Of a DNA stretch of 64,000 nucleotides, positions 56,922 through 64,000 are shown in pieces. Made by a program: the position numbers and the translations under genes. This DNA is from Bacteroidota bacterium. Its GTDB lineage: Bacteria; Bacteroidota; Ignavibacteria; Ignavibacteriales; Melioribacteraceae. The stretch spans positions 124,001 through 188,000 of the forward strand of contig JAKAKD010000030.1 of NCBI GenBank assembly GCA_021824635.1. The letters are read 5' to 3'. The notes below the pieces were generated by a model. The model ran no database searches. It worked only from the letters and a program-made list of their open reading frames with translations, and had not been told where the DNA came from. The stretch's first letter is position 1. Each line of letters starts with the position of its first letter.

Positions 56922-58484
56922 ATGAATCGTAAGCTACTTACAATGCTTTTAATCTTTCTCACACTCACTTTAGCTGTATCGGCACAAGAAAAAATTGATT
57001 ACCAAATGATACAGAGAATACGTCAAGAAGGACTTCAGAATTCCAAAGTGATGGAATTAATGAGTTATCTCTGTGATATATACGGACCGCGCCTTGCGGC
57101 TTCACAACAATTCCGCGATGCAGGCAAATGGGCAGTTGGTAAGCTTACAGAGTTTGGTTTGGAAAAAGCTGCAATGGAATCTTGGGGAACTCTGGGTCGC
57201 GGCTGGGAATTAAAAAAGTTTTATGCAGCAATGACATCACCTCAGTATATGCCTCTTATTGCCTATCCTAAAGCATGGACTCCAGGACTTGAAGGAATAC
57301 TAAAAGGTAATGTTGTTCTGATGGATATAAAAACCGAAGCAGATCTTGACGCTTTCAAAGGTAAATTAAAAGGAGCTATCGTTCTTTCAAGAGGCGAACA
57401 GCCTGTTGCTCTTGCAATGGAAGCAGATGGGAAAAGATATTCTGATGGAGACTTAAAAAATATACAATTGGCTCAGGATGGAGGCGGAAGAAATTTTGAT
57501 CCTGCACAAAGAGAAGCAATGCGCCTTCAAAGAGAGATGCAGACTAAAATAGCAAAGTTCTTGAAAGATGAAGGCGCCGCTGTTGTTCTCGAACCATCAA
57601 GAGGAACAGATGGAACTGTTTTTGTACAAGGCGGCGGATCATACCGTAAAAATTCCGAGATGCCTTTGCCTTCAGTTGTTGTTTCTGTTGAACAATACAA
57701 TAGAATGGTTCGCATCGCGCAAAAAAATGTTCCAGTTACAATGGAAATGGAAATTCAAGCAAATTTTGTAGATACCGATTCACTTGGTTATAATATAATT
57801 GCAGAAATTCCGGGCACAGACAAAAAATTAAAAGACGAAGTAGTAATGCTGGGCGGACATTTTGATACATGGCACGCAGGTACTGGCGGAACAGATAATT
57901 CTGCCGGAACTGCTGTTGCTTTAGAAGCAGTAAGAATCTTAAAAGCTCTTAACATTAAACCGAGAAGAACAATACGTATAGCTTTGTGGGATGCCGAAGA
58001 AGAAGGATTAATCGGTTCACGCGGTTACGTAAAAAATCATTTCTTCGATGCCGAGAAAAAAGAGATCAAGCCTGAATACAATAAACTTGCTGCTTACTTT
58101 AACTATGATAACGGTTCAGGAAAAATTCGCGGAATTTATGCACAAGGAAATATCTCTATTGTACCGATTTTTGAAGAATGGCTGAAACCTTTCAACGATC
58201 TAGGTGCAGCAACCGTTACATTAAGAAATACTGGAAGCACCGACCATGCGTCTTTTGATGCGGCTGGTCTGCCAGGTTTTCAATTCATACAGGATCCGCT
58301 TGAATATATGGCAAGAACACATCATTCGAACATGGACGTTTATGACCATGCAAGCAAAGCGGATTTAACTCAGTCGGCAACAATTATGGCGGCATTTGTT
58401 TATAACGCCGCTATGCGCGACGAAAAATTGCCAAGAAAATATTTTGATCCGAACGCTGTTCAACAACGCAGACCACGGTTTTAA
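56922..58484 (+). CDS. Secreted M28 family metallopeptidase
   Basis: 520 residues with a signal peptide (about 1-21, ending VSAQE). A PA-type insert (about 120-260) precedes the di-zinc peptidase core: GGHFDTWHAG (about 312), GTDNSAGTAVAL (Asp near 324), DAEEEGLIGSRGY (Glu pair near 355) and GSTDHASFDAAG (His near 440). The arrangement resembles carboxypeptidase Q/aminopeptidase-type enzymes. It probably removes residues from peptides in the periplasm or outside the cell, complementing the S8 and CocE-type enzymes in the same stretch. GAGGAG precedes ATG. Confidence 0.92.
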   Translation: MNRKLLTMLLIFLTLTLAVSAQEKIDYQMIQRIRQEGLQNSKVMELMSYLCDIYGPRLAASQQFRDAGKWAVGKLTEFGLEKAAMESWGTLGRGWELKKFYAAMTSPQYMPLIAYPKAWTPGLEGILKGNVVLMDIKTEADLDAFKGKLKGAIVLSRGEQPVALAMEADGKRYSDGDLKNIQLAQDGGGRNFDPAQREAMRLQREMQTKIAKFLKDEGAAVVLEPSRGTDGTVFVQGGGSYRKNSEMPLPSVVVSVEQYNRMVRIAQKNVPVTMEMEIQANFVDTDSLGYNIIAEIPGTDKKLKDEVVMLGGHFDTWHAGTGGTDNSAGTAVALEAVRILKALNIKPRRTIRIALWDAEEEGLIGSRGYVKNHFFDAEKKEIKPEYNKLAAYFNYDNGSGKIRGIYAQGNISIVPIFEEWLKPFNDLGAATVTLRNTGSTDHASFDAAGLPGFQFIQDPLEYMARTHHSNMDVYDHASKADLTQSATIMAAFVYNAAMRDEKLPRKYFDPNAVQQRRPRF

Positions 58485-58562
58485 TTATCTATTTCTTCGT
58501 TATCTTAGCAGGTAGTTTTATTTTATTATTCTATCCGCAAAGAAAACGGAGTTGATATACGG

Positions 58563-60002
58563 ATGAGTTATCAGAACGGACTAAAAAATCTTTTTGAAAA
58601 CTGGTCGGGAGAGAAAATTTTAACTTTCTCTCCTCTTCCGGAATCCGGATCACCAAGAAAATATTTCAGAATTACCGGAGCGTTCAAAACCGCAATTGGA
58701 GTATTCAACACAAATAAGCAAGAGAACAAATCATTTATCTATCTCTCCAAACATTTTCTAAAAAACAGTTTAAATGTTCCTAAAATCTATAGAAGCGATC
58801 TACCTAATAACATTTATTTGATAGAAGATCTGGGCAACCAAACTATTTTTTCTTTTCTTGAAGAGAATAAGAATAAGAATAAAAATAAATTTAACGATGA
58901 GTTAGAAATTGTTTATAAGAAAACCATCGAACAACTTCCGCGTTTTCAAATTACAGCAGCAAAAAAATTAGATTACTCAAAATGTTATCCTGTTCCTAAA
59001 TTTGATAAGCAATCCATGTTGTGGGATTTGAATTATTTCAAATACTACTTTCTCAGACTTGCCGGAATCTCTTTCGATGAGCAGAAACTGGAAAACGATT
59101 TTAACACGCTAGCCGATTTTCTTCTTCAGGCTGACTGCAATTATTTTATGTACCGCGATTTCAATCCGCGTAATATTATGTTAAAAAATGGCGAGCCGTA
59201 TTTCATTGATTATCAAGGCGGACGCAAAGGCGCACTTCAGTATGATATAGCTTCGTTTTTATTCAGTTCTAAAGCTGACCTTTCATTTTCACTGAAAGAA
59301 GAGTTCCTCGAATATTACATCGCCAAGGCAAAAGGAATAAAACCATTTAACAGAAAGGAATTTCTGAAATATTACGATGGTTATGTCTTGATCCGGCTGC
59401 TTCAGATGTTTGGCGCTTATGGTTACCGCGGCAATTTTGAAGGCAAAGCTTATTTTTTGAAAAGCATTCCGTACGCAGTAAAAAATCTTGAATGGCTTTT
59501 AAAATATCACCGCCCGAAAATTAATACTTACGAATTATTTAATTCTCTTCGGCAAATAGTTAATTCGAGCGAACTAAAAAAATTCGATTGGAATTTTTCT
59601 GTTGACGGCAAATTAACTGTGAGGGTAAATAGCTTTTCATACCGCAAGAAAATTCCGGCGGATCTTTCCGGCAACGGCGGCGGATTTGTATTTGACTGCC
59701 GCGCAATTCCAAATCCCGGAAGAATTGATAAATACAAACCATTGAACGGCAAAGATAAACCGGTTCAAAATTTTCTTGATGATCAGCCGGAAGCACAAAC
59801 TTTCTTAAAAGGAACATACGATCTGGTTGATAAAAGTGTTGAGAATTATATAAATCGTAAATGGACAGATTTGATGGTAAGCTACGGATGCACCGGCGGT
59901 CAACACCGCTCAGTTTATTGTGCGGAAAAGCTGGCGGAACATCTTGCTTCAAAGTATAAGATTGGTATAAAACTAATTCATACAAATCTGGGAAAGAAGT
60001 AA
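58563..60002 (+). CDS. AmgK-like sugar kinase fused to RapZ C-terminal domain
   Basis: 479 residues in two parts. Residues about 1-330 are an aminoglycoside-phosphotransferase-type kinase: nucleotide loop GSPRKYFRI, catalytic YRDFNPRNIM (about 197-206, Tyr where others have His) and FIDYQGGRKGALQYDIASFL. This is the COG3178 branch that includes AmgK, the anomeric MurNAc/GlcNAc kinase. Residues about 350-479 match the C-terminal half of RapZ (FDCRAIPNPG, GCTGGQHRSVYCAEKLAEHL) without the N-terminal P-loop ATPase. In E. coli that half binds glucosamine-6-phosphate and RNA. Downstream lies a MurU-like nucleotidyltransferase. Hence a role in peptidoglycan sugar salvage is likely. Confidence 0.85.
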   Translation: MSYQNGLKNLFENWSGEKILTFSPLPESGSPRKYFRITGAFKTAIGVFNTNKQENKSFIYLSKHFLKNSLNVPKIYRSDLPNNIYLIEDLGNQTIFSFLEENKNKNKNKFNDELEIVYKKTIEQLPRFQITAAKKLDYSKCYPVPKFDKQSMLWDLNYFKYYFLRLAGISFDEQKLENDFNTLADFLLQADCNYFMYRDFNPRNIMLKNGEPYFIDYQGGRKGALQYDIASFLFSSKADLSFSLKEEFLEYYIAKAKGIKPFNRKEFLKYYDGYVLIRLLQMFGAYGYRGNFEGKAYFLKSIPYAVKNLEWLLKYHRPKINTYELFNSLRQIVNSSELKKFDWNFSVDGKLTVRVNSFSYRKKIPADLSGNGGGFVFDCRAIPNPGRIDKYKPLNGKDKPVQNFLDDQPEAQTFLKGTYDLVDKSVENYINRKWTDLMVSYGCTGGQHRSVYCAEKLAEHLASKYKIGIKLIHTNLGKK

Positions 60003-60026
60003 CTTAGTTACTAAGTGCCTAAGAGA
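60002..60026 (+). repeat. Left CTNAG octamer repeats beside the four-helix-bundle gene
   Basis: Three successive 8-base units centred on CTTAG, CTAAG and CTAAG, starting in the stop codon of the kinase gene. The first two form a short palindrome (60002-60016). The segment 60007-60023 is complementary to 60420-60436 at 13 of 17 positions. Confidence 0.65.
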
Positions 60027-60038
60027 GGGAATGACCTT

Positions 60039-60401
60039 TTGGCAAAAACATTTCGTGAATTAATAGTCTGGCAAAAATCGATTACATTGGTAACTCATAT
60101 TTATGAGGTAACTTCAAATTTTCCCAAAGAAGAGATTTATGGTATTACCAGTCAATTGAGAAGAGCTGCAATATCAATCCCTAGTAATATCGCTGAAGGT
60201 TTCGGGAGAAATTCAAAAAAAGAGTTTGTAAGATTTCTAAGAATTACATTCGGCTCCATTTTTGAGTTGCAGACTCAGCTAGAAATTTCAAACAATCTAA
60301 AATTTCTATCATTGAATGATTTTAATAAAATTTATGATTCTACTCGTGAAATTGAGGCGATGCTTGCTTCGCTAATCAAAAAAATTAACTCAAAATCATA
60401 A
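60039..60401 (+). CDS. Four-helix-bundle (S23/IVS-type) protein, cassette-like
   Basis: 120 residues from TTG at 60039, chosen because GAGAGGGA precedes it and the family normally begins just before TFRELIVWQKS; an upstream GTG at 60015 would translate the repeat. Signature residues RELIVWQKSITLV, GITSQLRRAAISIPSNIAEGFGRNSKKEFVRFLRI and an E-rich last helix identify it. It is the classic subtype found in 23S rRNA intervening sequences. Its gene separates the kinase/RapZ fusion from the nucleotidyltransferase and is flanked on each side by octameric CTNAG repeats whose outer ends are complementary. Function of the protein is unknown. Confidence 0.9.
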   Translation: MAKTFRELIVWQKSITLVTHIYEVTSNFPKEEIYGITSQLRRAAISIPSNIAEGFGRNSKKEFVRFLRITFGSIFELQTQLEISNNLKFLSLNDFNKIYDSTREIEAMLASLIKKINSKS

Positions 60402-60402
60402 T

Positions 60403-60436
60403 GCTAAGTTACTCAGAAACTTAGGAACTCAGGTAC
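60403..60436 (+). repeat. Right CTNAG octamer repeats beside the four-helix-bundle gene
   Basis: Four successive 8-base units with CTAAG, CTCAG, CTTAG and CTCAG cores. CTAAGTT (60404-60410) pairs with AACTTAG (60418-60424). The last 17 bases are the inverted partner of the left repeat. Confidence 0.65.
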
Positions 60437-60441
60437 TTTTC

Positions 60442-61170
60442 ATGAGAGCATTAATACTAGCCGCCGGACTCGGTACACGTTTACAACCGATAACAAACTT
60501 AAAACCGAAAGCGCTTGTCGAAATAAATGGAATTACACTTCTTGAATTTACAATCAGACGGTTAATCAAATCCGGGTTCGATCATATCATCATAAATGTT
60601 CACCACTTTGCAGATCAGATAATAAATTTTCTTAATGAGAAAAATAACTTCGGAATTGAGATTGAAATTTCGGATGAGCGGGATTTACTTCTTGATACCG
60701 GCGGCGGATTTAAAAAAGCAAGCTGGTTTTTTGATGACGGGAAACCATTTCTCATTCATAATGTTGATATTCTTTCCGACTTTGATATTACTCAGTTACA
60801 CGATTTTCATCTCAATTCAAATTCTATTGCTACTCTTGCCGTTCAAGAAAGAAAATCATCCCGCTATTTTTTGTTTGACGAAGATAAATATTTGTGCGGC
60901 TGGGAGAATGTGAAGACAAACAAACGCAAAATAGCCCGGCAGCCCAAGGGGAAATTGGCTCAACTTGCATTTAGCGGAATTCATATAGCTAATCCTTCGA
61001 TTTTCAAACTCATGCCGCCAGAAAAAGTTTTTTCTATAGTTGATTTCTACTTATCAATCGCATCTCAAAATCGAATATCTTATTTTGATCATAGCAATTC
61101 ACTTTTCATAGATTTGGGTAAAACAGAAAATTTAACCGAAGCAGAAAAAATCTTTAATAAAAATTTCTAA
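60442..61170 (+). CDS. MurU-like sugar-1-phosphate nucleotidyltransferase
   Basis: 242 residues. Nucleotide-binding signature MRALILAAGLGTRLQPIT and LKPKALVEINGITLLEF at the N-terminus, LLDTGGGFKKA and HNVDILSDFD for the sugar phosphate and metal site. Length and the GTRLQPIT/KPKAL motifs fit the MurU/RmlA-like nucleotidyltransferases. Next to an AmgK-like kinase it probably makes UDP-MurNAc (or another NDP-sugar) from sugar-1-phosphate, bypassing de novo synthesis. The ATG lies only five bases after the repeat, without a clear ribosome site. Confidence 0.85.
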   Translation: MRALILAAGLGTRLQPITNLKPKALVEINGITLLEFTIRRLIKSGFDHIIINVHHFADQIINFLNEKNNFGIEIEISDERDLLLDTGGGFKKASWFFDDGKPFLIHNVDILSDFDITQLHDFHLNSNSIATLAVQERKSSRYFLFDEDKYLCGWENVKTNKRKIARQPKGKLAQLAFSGIHIANPSIFKLMPPEKVFSIVDFYLSIASQNRISYFDHSNSLFIDLGKTENLTEAEKIFNKNF

Positions 61171-61184
61171 TGAAGGAAGCGACC

Positions 61185-63053
61185 ATGAAGAAAATAGCAT
61201 TGATTTTCGTTCTTCTATTGACAATAAATTCTCTTGCGGCAGCGCAAGGTGTAGATTGGATAAAAGAGCATTACACAAAAAAAGATTACCGCATTAAAAT
61301 GAGAGACGGAGTTACGCTCTTCACTTCTGTTTACTCACCAAAAGACACTGCAAAAGTTTATCCTATACTCATTGTGCGCACTCCTTATACCGTTGCGCCT
61401 TATGGTGAAGACAAATATCCGCAGAATCTTGGACCGAACGATACATTTGCAAAAGAGGGTTACATTTTTGTGTTCCAGGATGTGCGTGGACAATTTTTAA
61501 GCGAAGGCAAATACGATAATATGCGCGCCTATATTCCAAACAAAAAGAGCAGTAAAGATATTGATGAATCGAGTGACACTTATGATACAATTGATTGGCT
61601 TGTCAAAAACTTAAAACACAATAACGGCAATGTAGGCATCTGGGGAATTTCCTATCCCGGATTTTACGCGGCGATGTCGTTGATTGATTCTCATCCTGCA
61701 TTAAAAGCTGTTTCGCCGCAAGCACCAATTTCAAATTGGTTTATTGGCGACGATATGCATCACAACGGAGCGTTAACACTTTCGATGTCATTCAACTTTT
61801 TTAAGGGATTTGACCAGCAGCGTGATTCATTAACAACACAATGGAAACCGGGACCAAAATATGATTCGCCTGATATGTACAATTTTTTCCTTAAACTCGG
61901 TCCATTACCAAATGCCAACAAAAAATATTTTGAAGGCAAACTCCCATTCTGGAATGCAATGCTTCAACATGGAAATTATGATTCGTTCTGGCAGTCGAGA
62001 AATAATCTTCCATATTTTACAAAAGTTAAACCGGCGGTATTAATTGTCGGCGGCTGGTACGATTCCGAAGATCTTTACGGACCTCTTCACATCTATTCAT
62101 CAATAGAAGAAAAAAACCCTAGCAATAAAACTCATATTGTAATGGGACCATGGAGCCACGGCGGCTGGGCTCGAAGCGACGGATCTATATTTGGAGATTT
62201 TACGTTCGGCGAAAACACAAGCGATTATTATAATAAAAATTTGCTCACACCCTTTTTCGATTATTACTTAAAAGGAACCGGCACATCGAATTTGCCCGAA
62301 GCGGTAACTTTCAGAACCGGTTCTAATGTTTGGGTAAATTATGATGAATGGCCTCCAAAGAACGTTGAGACAAAATCTCTCTACTTAGCTCCAAATAAAA
62401 AATTGGAATGGAATAAACTCACGTTGAAGAAAAATTTATTTGATGAATATTTGAGTGATCCGAATAAACCGGTTCCGTACACATCAAAATTTTATGATTC
62501 ACAGCAAATGTATAATAGAACTTACATGGATGAAGATCAGCGTTTCGCTTCTTCGCGACCAGATGTTCTTGTATACGAAACTAGCCCTCTTGATAATGAC
62601 GTAACAGTTAGCGGACCGATTGCTGCAGCTCTTTTTGTCTCGACTACCGGCACTGATGCAGATTGGGTTGTAAAAGTTATTGATGTTTATCCGGACGGAG
62701 AAAAAAATCCCGAAAAGAATCCAAATGGAATTGAGATGGGCGGATATGAAAGATTAATCCGGTTCGAAATGTTCCGCGGTAAATTCCGCAATAGTTACGA
62801 AAAGCCGCAACCATTTGTTCCGAATAAAGTAACCGAAGTAAAAATTAATCTGAACGATATTGATCACACTTTTTTGAAAGGTCACAAAATTATGGTTCAA
62901 GTTCAGAGCAGCTTCTTCCCTTTCTTCGACCGTAATCCGCAAAAGTTTGTTGATATCTATAATGCAAAGGAAGGAGATTTTCAGAAAGCATTTAACCGAG
63001 TTTATTTTTCTGAGAACTATCCTTCATCAATAAAATTTAATGTTCTCAAATAA
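61185..63053 (+). CDS. CocE/NonD family hydrolase (S15-like), secreted
   Basis: 622 residues from ATG 61185 (GAAGGAAG upstream; an in-frame ATG at 61170 overlaps the previous stop). Signal peptide about 1-20. The alpha/beta hydrolase core has Ser in GIWGISYPGFYA (about 155), Asp in GGWYDSED (about 290) and His in MGPWSHGGW (about 323). A jelly-roll C-terminal domain (about 400-620) contains VSGPIAAALFVSTTGTDADW. Homologues include X-Pro dipeptidyl peptidases, acyl hydrolases and glutaryl-7-ACA acylases; the substrate is open, but a peptidase or ester hydrolase role is likely. Confidence 0.9.
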   Translation: MKKIALIFVLLLTINSLAAAQGVDWIKEHYTKKDYRIKMRDGVTLFTSVYSPKDTAKVYPILIVRTPYTVAPYGEDKYPQNLGPNDTFAKEGYIFVFQDVRGQFLSEGKYDNMRAYIPNKKSSKDIDESSDTYDTIDWLVKNLKHNNGNVGIWGISYPGFYAAMSLIDSHPALKAVSPQAPISNWFIGDDMHHNGALTLSMSFNFFKGFDQQRDSLTTQWKPGPKYDSPDMYNFFLKLGPLPNANKKYFEGKLPFWNAMLQHGNYDSFWQSRNNLPYFTKVKPAVLIVGGWYDSEDLYGPLHIYSSIEEKNPSNKTHIVMGPWSHGGWARSDGSIFGDFTFGENTSDYYNKNLLTPFFDYYLKGTGTSNLPEAVTFRTGSNVWVNYDEWPPKNVETKSLYLAPNKKLEWNKLTLKKNLFDEYLSDPNKPVPYTSKFYDSQQMYNRTYMDEDQRFASSRPDVLVYETSPLDNDVTVSGPIAAALFVSTTGTDADWVVKVIDVYPDGEKNPEKNPNGIEMGGYERLIRFEMFRGKFRNSYEKPQPFVPNKVTEVKINLNDIDHTFLKGHKIMVQVQSSFFPFFDRNPQKFVDIYNAKEGDFQKAFNRVYFSENYPSSIKFNVLK

Positions 63054-63095
63054 TTTTTTGACTATGTTGCAGTTAAAATAATCAGTGGGTTAATC

Positions 63096-63614
63096 ATGAA
63101 AAAGCTATTTATAATTATAATTGTGTTTATTGTTGGAATCACTTCACTCAAAGCACAGAGCATTGCAATTGGTCCGCAAGTTGGCTTTATTAAATCTGCA
63201 GATGCAGATAAATCTACAATTATGCCCGGTGTAGCCATTCGCCTCAATCTTCTTGGATTCGGCATTGAGGGTGCAATGTATTACAAGTCGGAAGAATTTC
63301 AGAATGGAGCAATTAAAACAAAAAGCTACCCAATCAATCTTACAGCGATGTTAAGTGTTCTACCAATAGTTCATGCTGAAGCCGGAATCGGGTGGTATAA
63401 TACTCAAATTGATTTTACTCATTTGAACAGCACTTATAATTCAATTAGTGACGAAACAAAGACTAAACCCGGTTACCATTTCGGTGCGGGCGTAGAATTG
63501 CCATTAGGAAATTTACTTTTGACCGGAGATATTCGTTATGTTTTTCTTGATCTATCTAATAGTTTTAAAAGCAATTTTTCTGTAATTATGGTTGGAGCGA
63601 TGTTCAAATTATAA
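63096..63614 (+). CDS. Small outer-membrane beta-barrel protein
   Basis: 172 residues. Signal peptide about 1-20 (MKKLFIIIIVFIVGITSLKA). Alternating strands such as IAIGPQVGFIK, VAIRLNLLGFGIEGAMYY, AEAGIGWYN, FGAGVELPLGNLLLTGDIRYVF and the terminal FSVIMVGAMFKL indicate an 8-stranded OmpA/OmpX-like barrel. No specific function is recognisable. It stands 42 bases after the CocE-type gene. Confidence 0.75.
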   Translation: MKKLFIIIIVFIVGITSLKAQSIAIGPQVGFIKSADADKSTIMPGVAIRLNLLGFGIEGAMYYKSEEFQNGAIKTKSYPINLTAMLSVLPIVHAEAGIGWYNTQIDFTHLNSTYNSISDETKTKPGYHFGAGVELPLGNLLLTGDIRYVFLDLSNSFKSNFSVIMVGAMFKL

Positions 63615-63654
63615 ATCACATTCATTTTTTGTTACACCTAAACTCAGAGGAAAT

Positions 63655-64000
63655 ATGATTTTCGATCAGCTAAAGAACGCCCACTTATACTTTTCGCTTG
63701 GCGAAAGAATAACAAAAGCCCTTCAGTATTTGTCCCAAACAGATTTTACGAATGTTGAACCCGGCACATACGAAATTGACGGTGAAAATATTTTTGCCAT
63801 AGTTCAAGAATACAATTCAAAACCGTCAAGCTCTGCTAAATGGGAAGCTCACAAAAAGTATATTGATATTCAGTATATGGTTTCCGGAAAGGAAAAAATG
63901 GGCTTTACGGATTCTAGAAAAGTAATTGTATTAAAAGAATACCACCCGAACAACGATATTACTTTGTATAAAGGTGAAGGAAATTTTCTAATTGCCGAAG
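63655..64000 (+). CDS. YhcH/YjgK/YiaL family protein (partial)
   Basis: 115 codons before the right edge cut it; a full member has about 150. MIFDQLKNAHLYFSLGERI at the start, WEAHKKYIDIQYMVSGKEKMGF in the middle and LYKGEGNFLIAEG at the visible end are family motifs, including conserved His and Glu of the cupin-like metal site. Members (for example NanQ) act in sialic-acid or sugar metabolism as mutarotase-like enzymes. GAGGAAAT precedes ATG. Which sugar is involved cannot be said. Confidence 0.9.
   Translation, partial: MIFDQLKNAHLYFSLGERITKALQYLSQTDFTNVEPGTYEIDGENIFAIVQEYNSKPSSSAKWEAHKKYIDIQYMVSGKEKMGFTDSRKVIVLKEYHPNNDITLYKGEGNFLIAE

Noticed and set aside
58868-58895. AATAAG repeats in the kinase gene as a phase-variable tract
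   Set aside because: The unit is six bases, so changes in copy number keep the frame; it only encodes an Asn/Lys run in a linker.

Overview
The window reads as a chromosomal segment of a bacterium from the Bacteroidota/Chlorobi side of the tree, most likely Ignavibacteria-like. The basis is AT-rich DNA, a Bacteroidota-type promoter (TTTG, 20 nt, then TACCTTTG) ahead of rimP, many secreted or outer-membrane proteins of families common in that group (VPS10/BNR 'glycosyl hydrolase', DUF5916, DUF6588-like, LTxxQ lipoprotein, lipoprotein subtilase), a ComB homologue, and the gene order rimP-nusA-infB-rbfA-truB-ribF-rpsO-pnp. The lineage is an inference from gene content; no rRNA is present.

Layout. 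1-26983 is almost entirely minus-strand housekeeping. Read in the direction of transcription it holds recN; a DUF6588-like envelope protein; hemW; the rimP-to-pnp translation/RNA operon; dusB-rng; a transaldolase-gcvT-comB-ftsK-lolA-flippase-outer membrane protein-uppP-ppiA-holA run; and an ECF sigma factor with a membrane-anchored partner cut by the window edge. 26984-30107 holds an initiator tRNA with a strong terminator and three minus-strand genes resembling pseudopilins plus a PilX-like tip protein. 30108-40134 is mostly minus strand: a small SET-domain protein, a large beta-propeller protein, a DUF2459 protein, a beta-CASP nuclease, a YihY membrane protein and purL, with one small plus-strand HEAT-repeat secreted protein.

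40343-50030 is mixed: a membrane SpoIIE-type phosphatase, a DUF5916 outer-membrane protein, an LTxxQ lipoprotein, an alpha/beta hydrolase, a REP-associated tyrosine transposase (RAYT) with REP hairpins on both sides and one inside the gene, a membrane protein, and an hldD-four-helix-bundle-NUDIX operon. From 50183 to the end everything is on the plus strand: metH, a lipoprotein subtilase, a scar combining a group-II-intron-like 5' end with a copy of the metH tail, a toxin-antitoxin pair, a DinB-like protein, an M28 peptidase, an amino-sugar-kinase/RapZ-C fusion, a four-helix-bundle gene bracketed by octameric CTNAG repeats, a MurU-like nucleotidyltransferase, a CocE-type hydrolase, a small barrel protein and a partial YhcH-family gene.

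The most interesting items are (a) the kinase-RapZ-C fusion next to a MurU-like nucleotidyltransferase, which suggests a cell-wall sugar salvage module with a built-in amino-sugar sensor; (b) the four-helix-bundle gene lying between them like a mobile cassette; (c) the RAYT with its REPs; (d) the intron/metH scar; and (e) a terminator-like hairpin between a candidate promoter and rimP that could attenuate the nusA operon. All assignments come from reading motifs and family recall; no database search was run.
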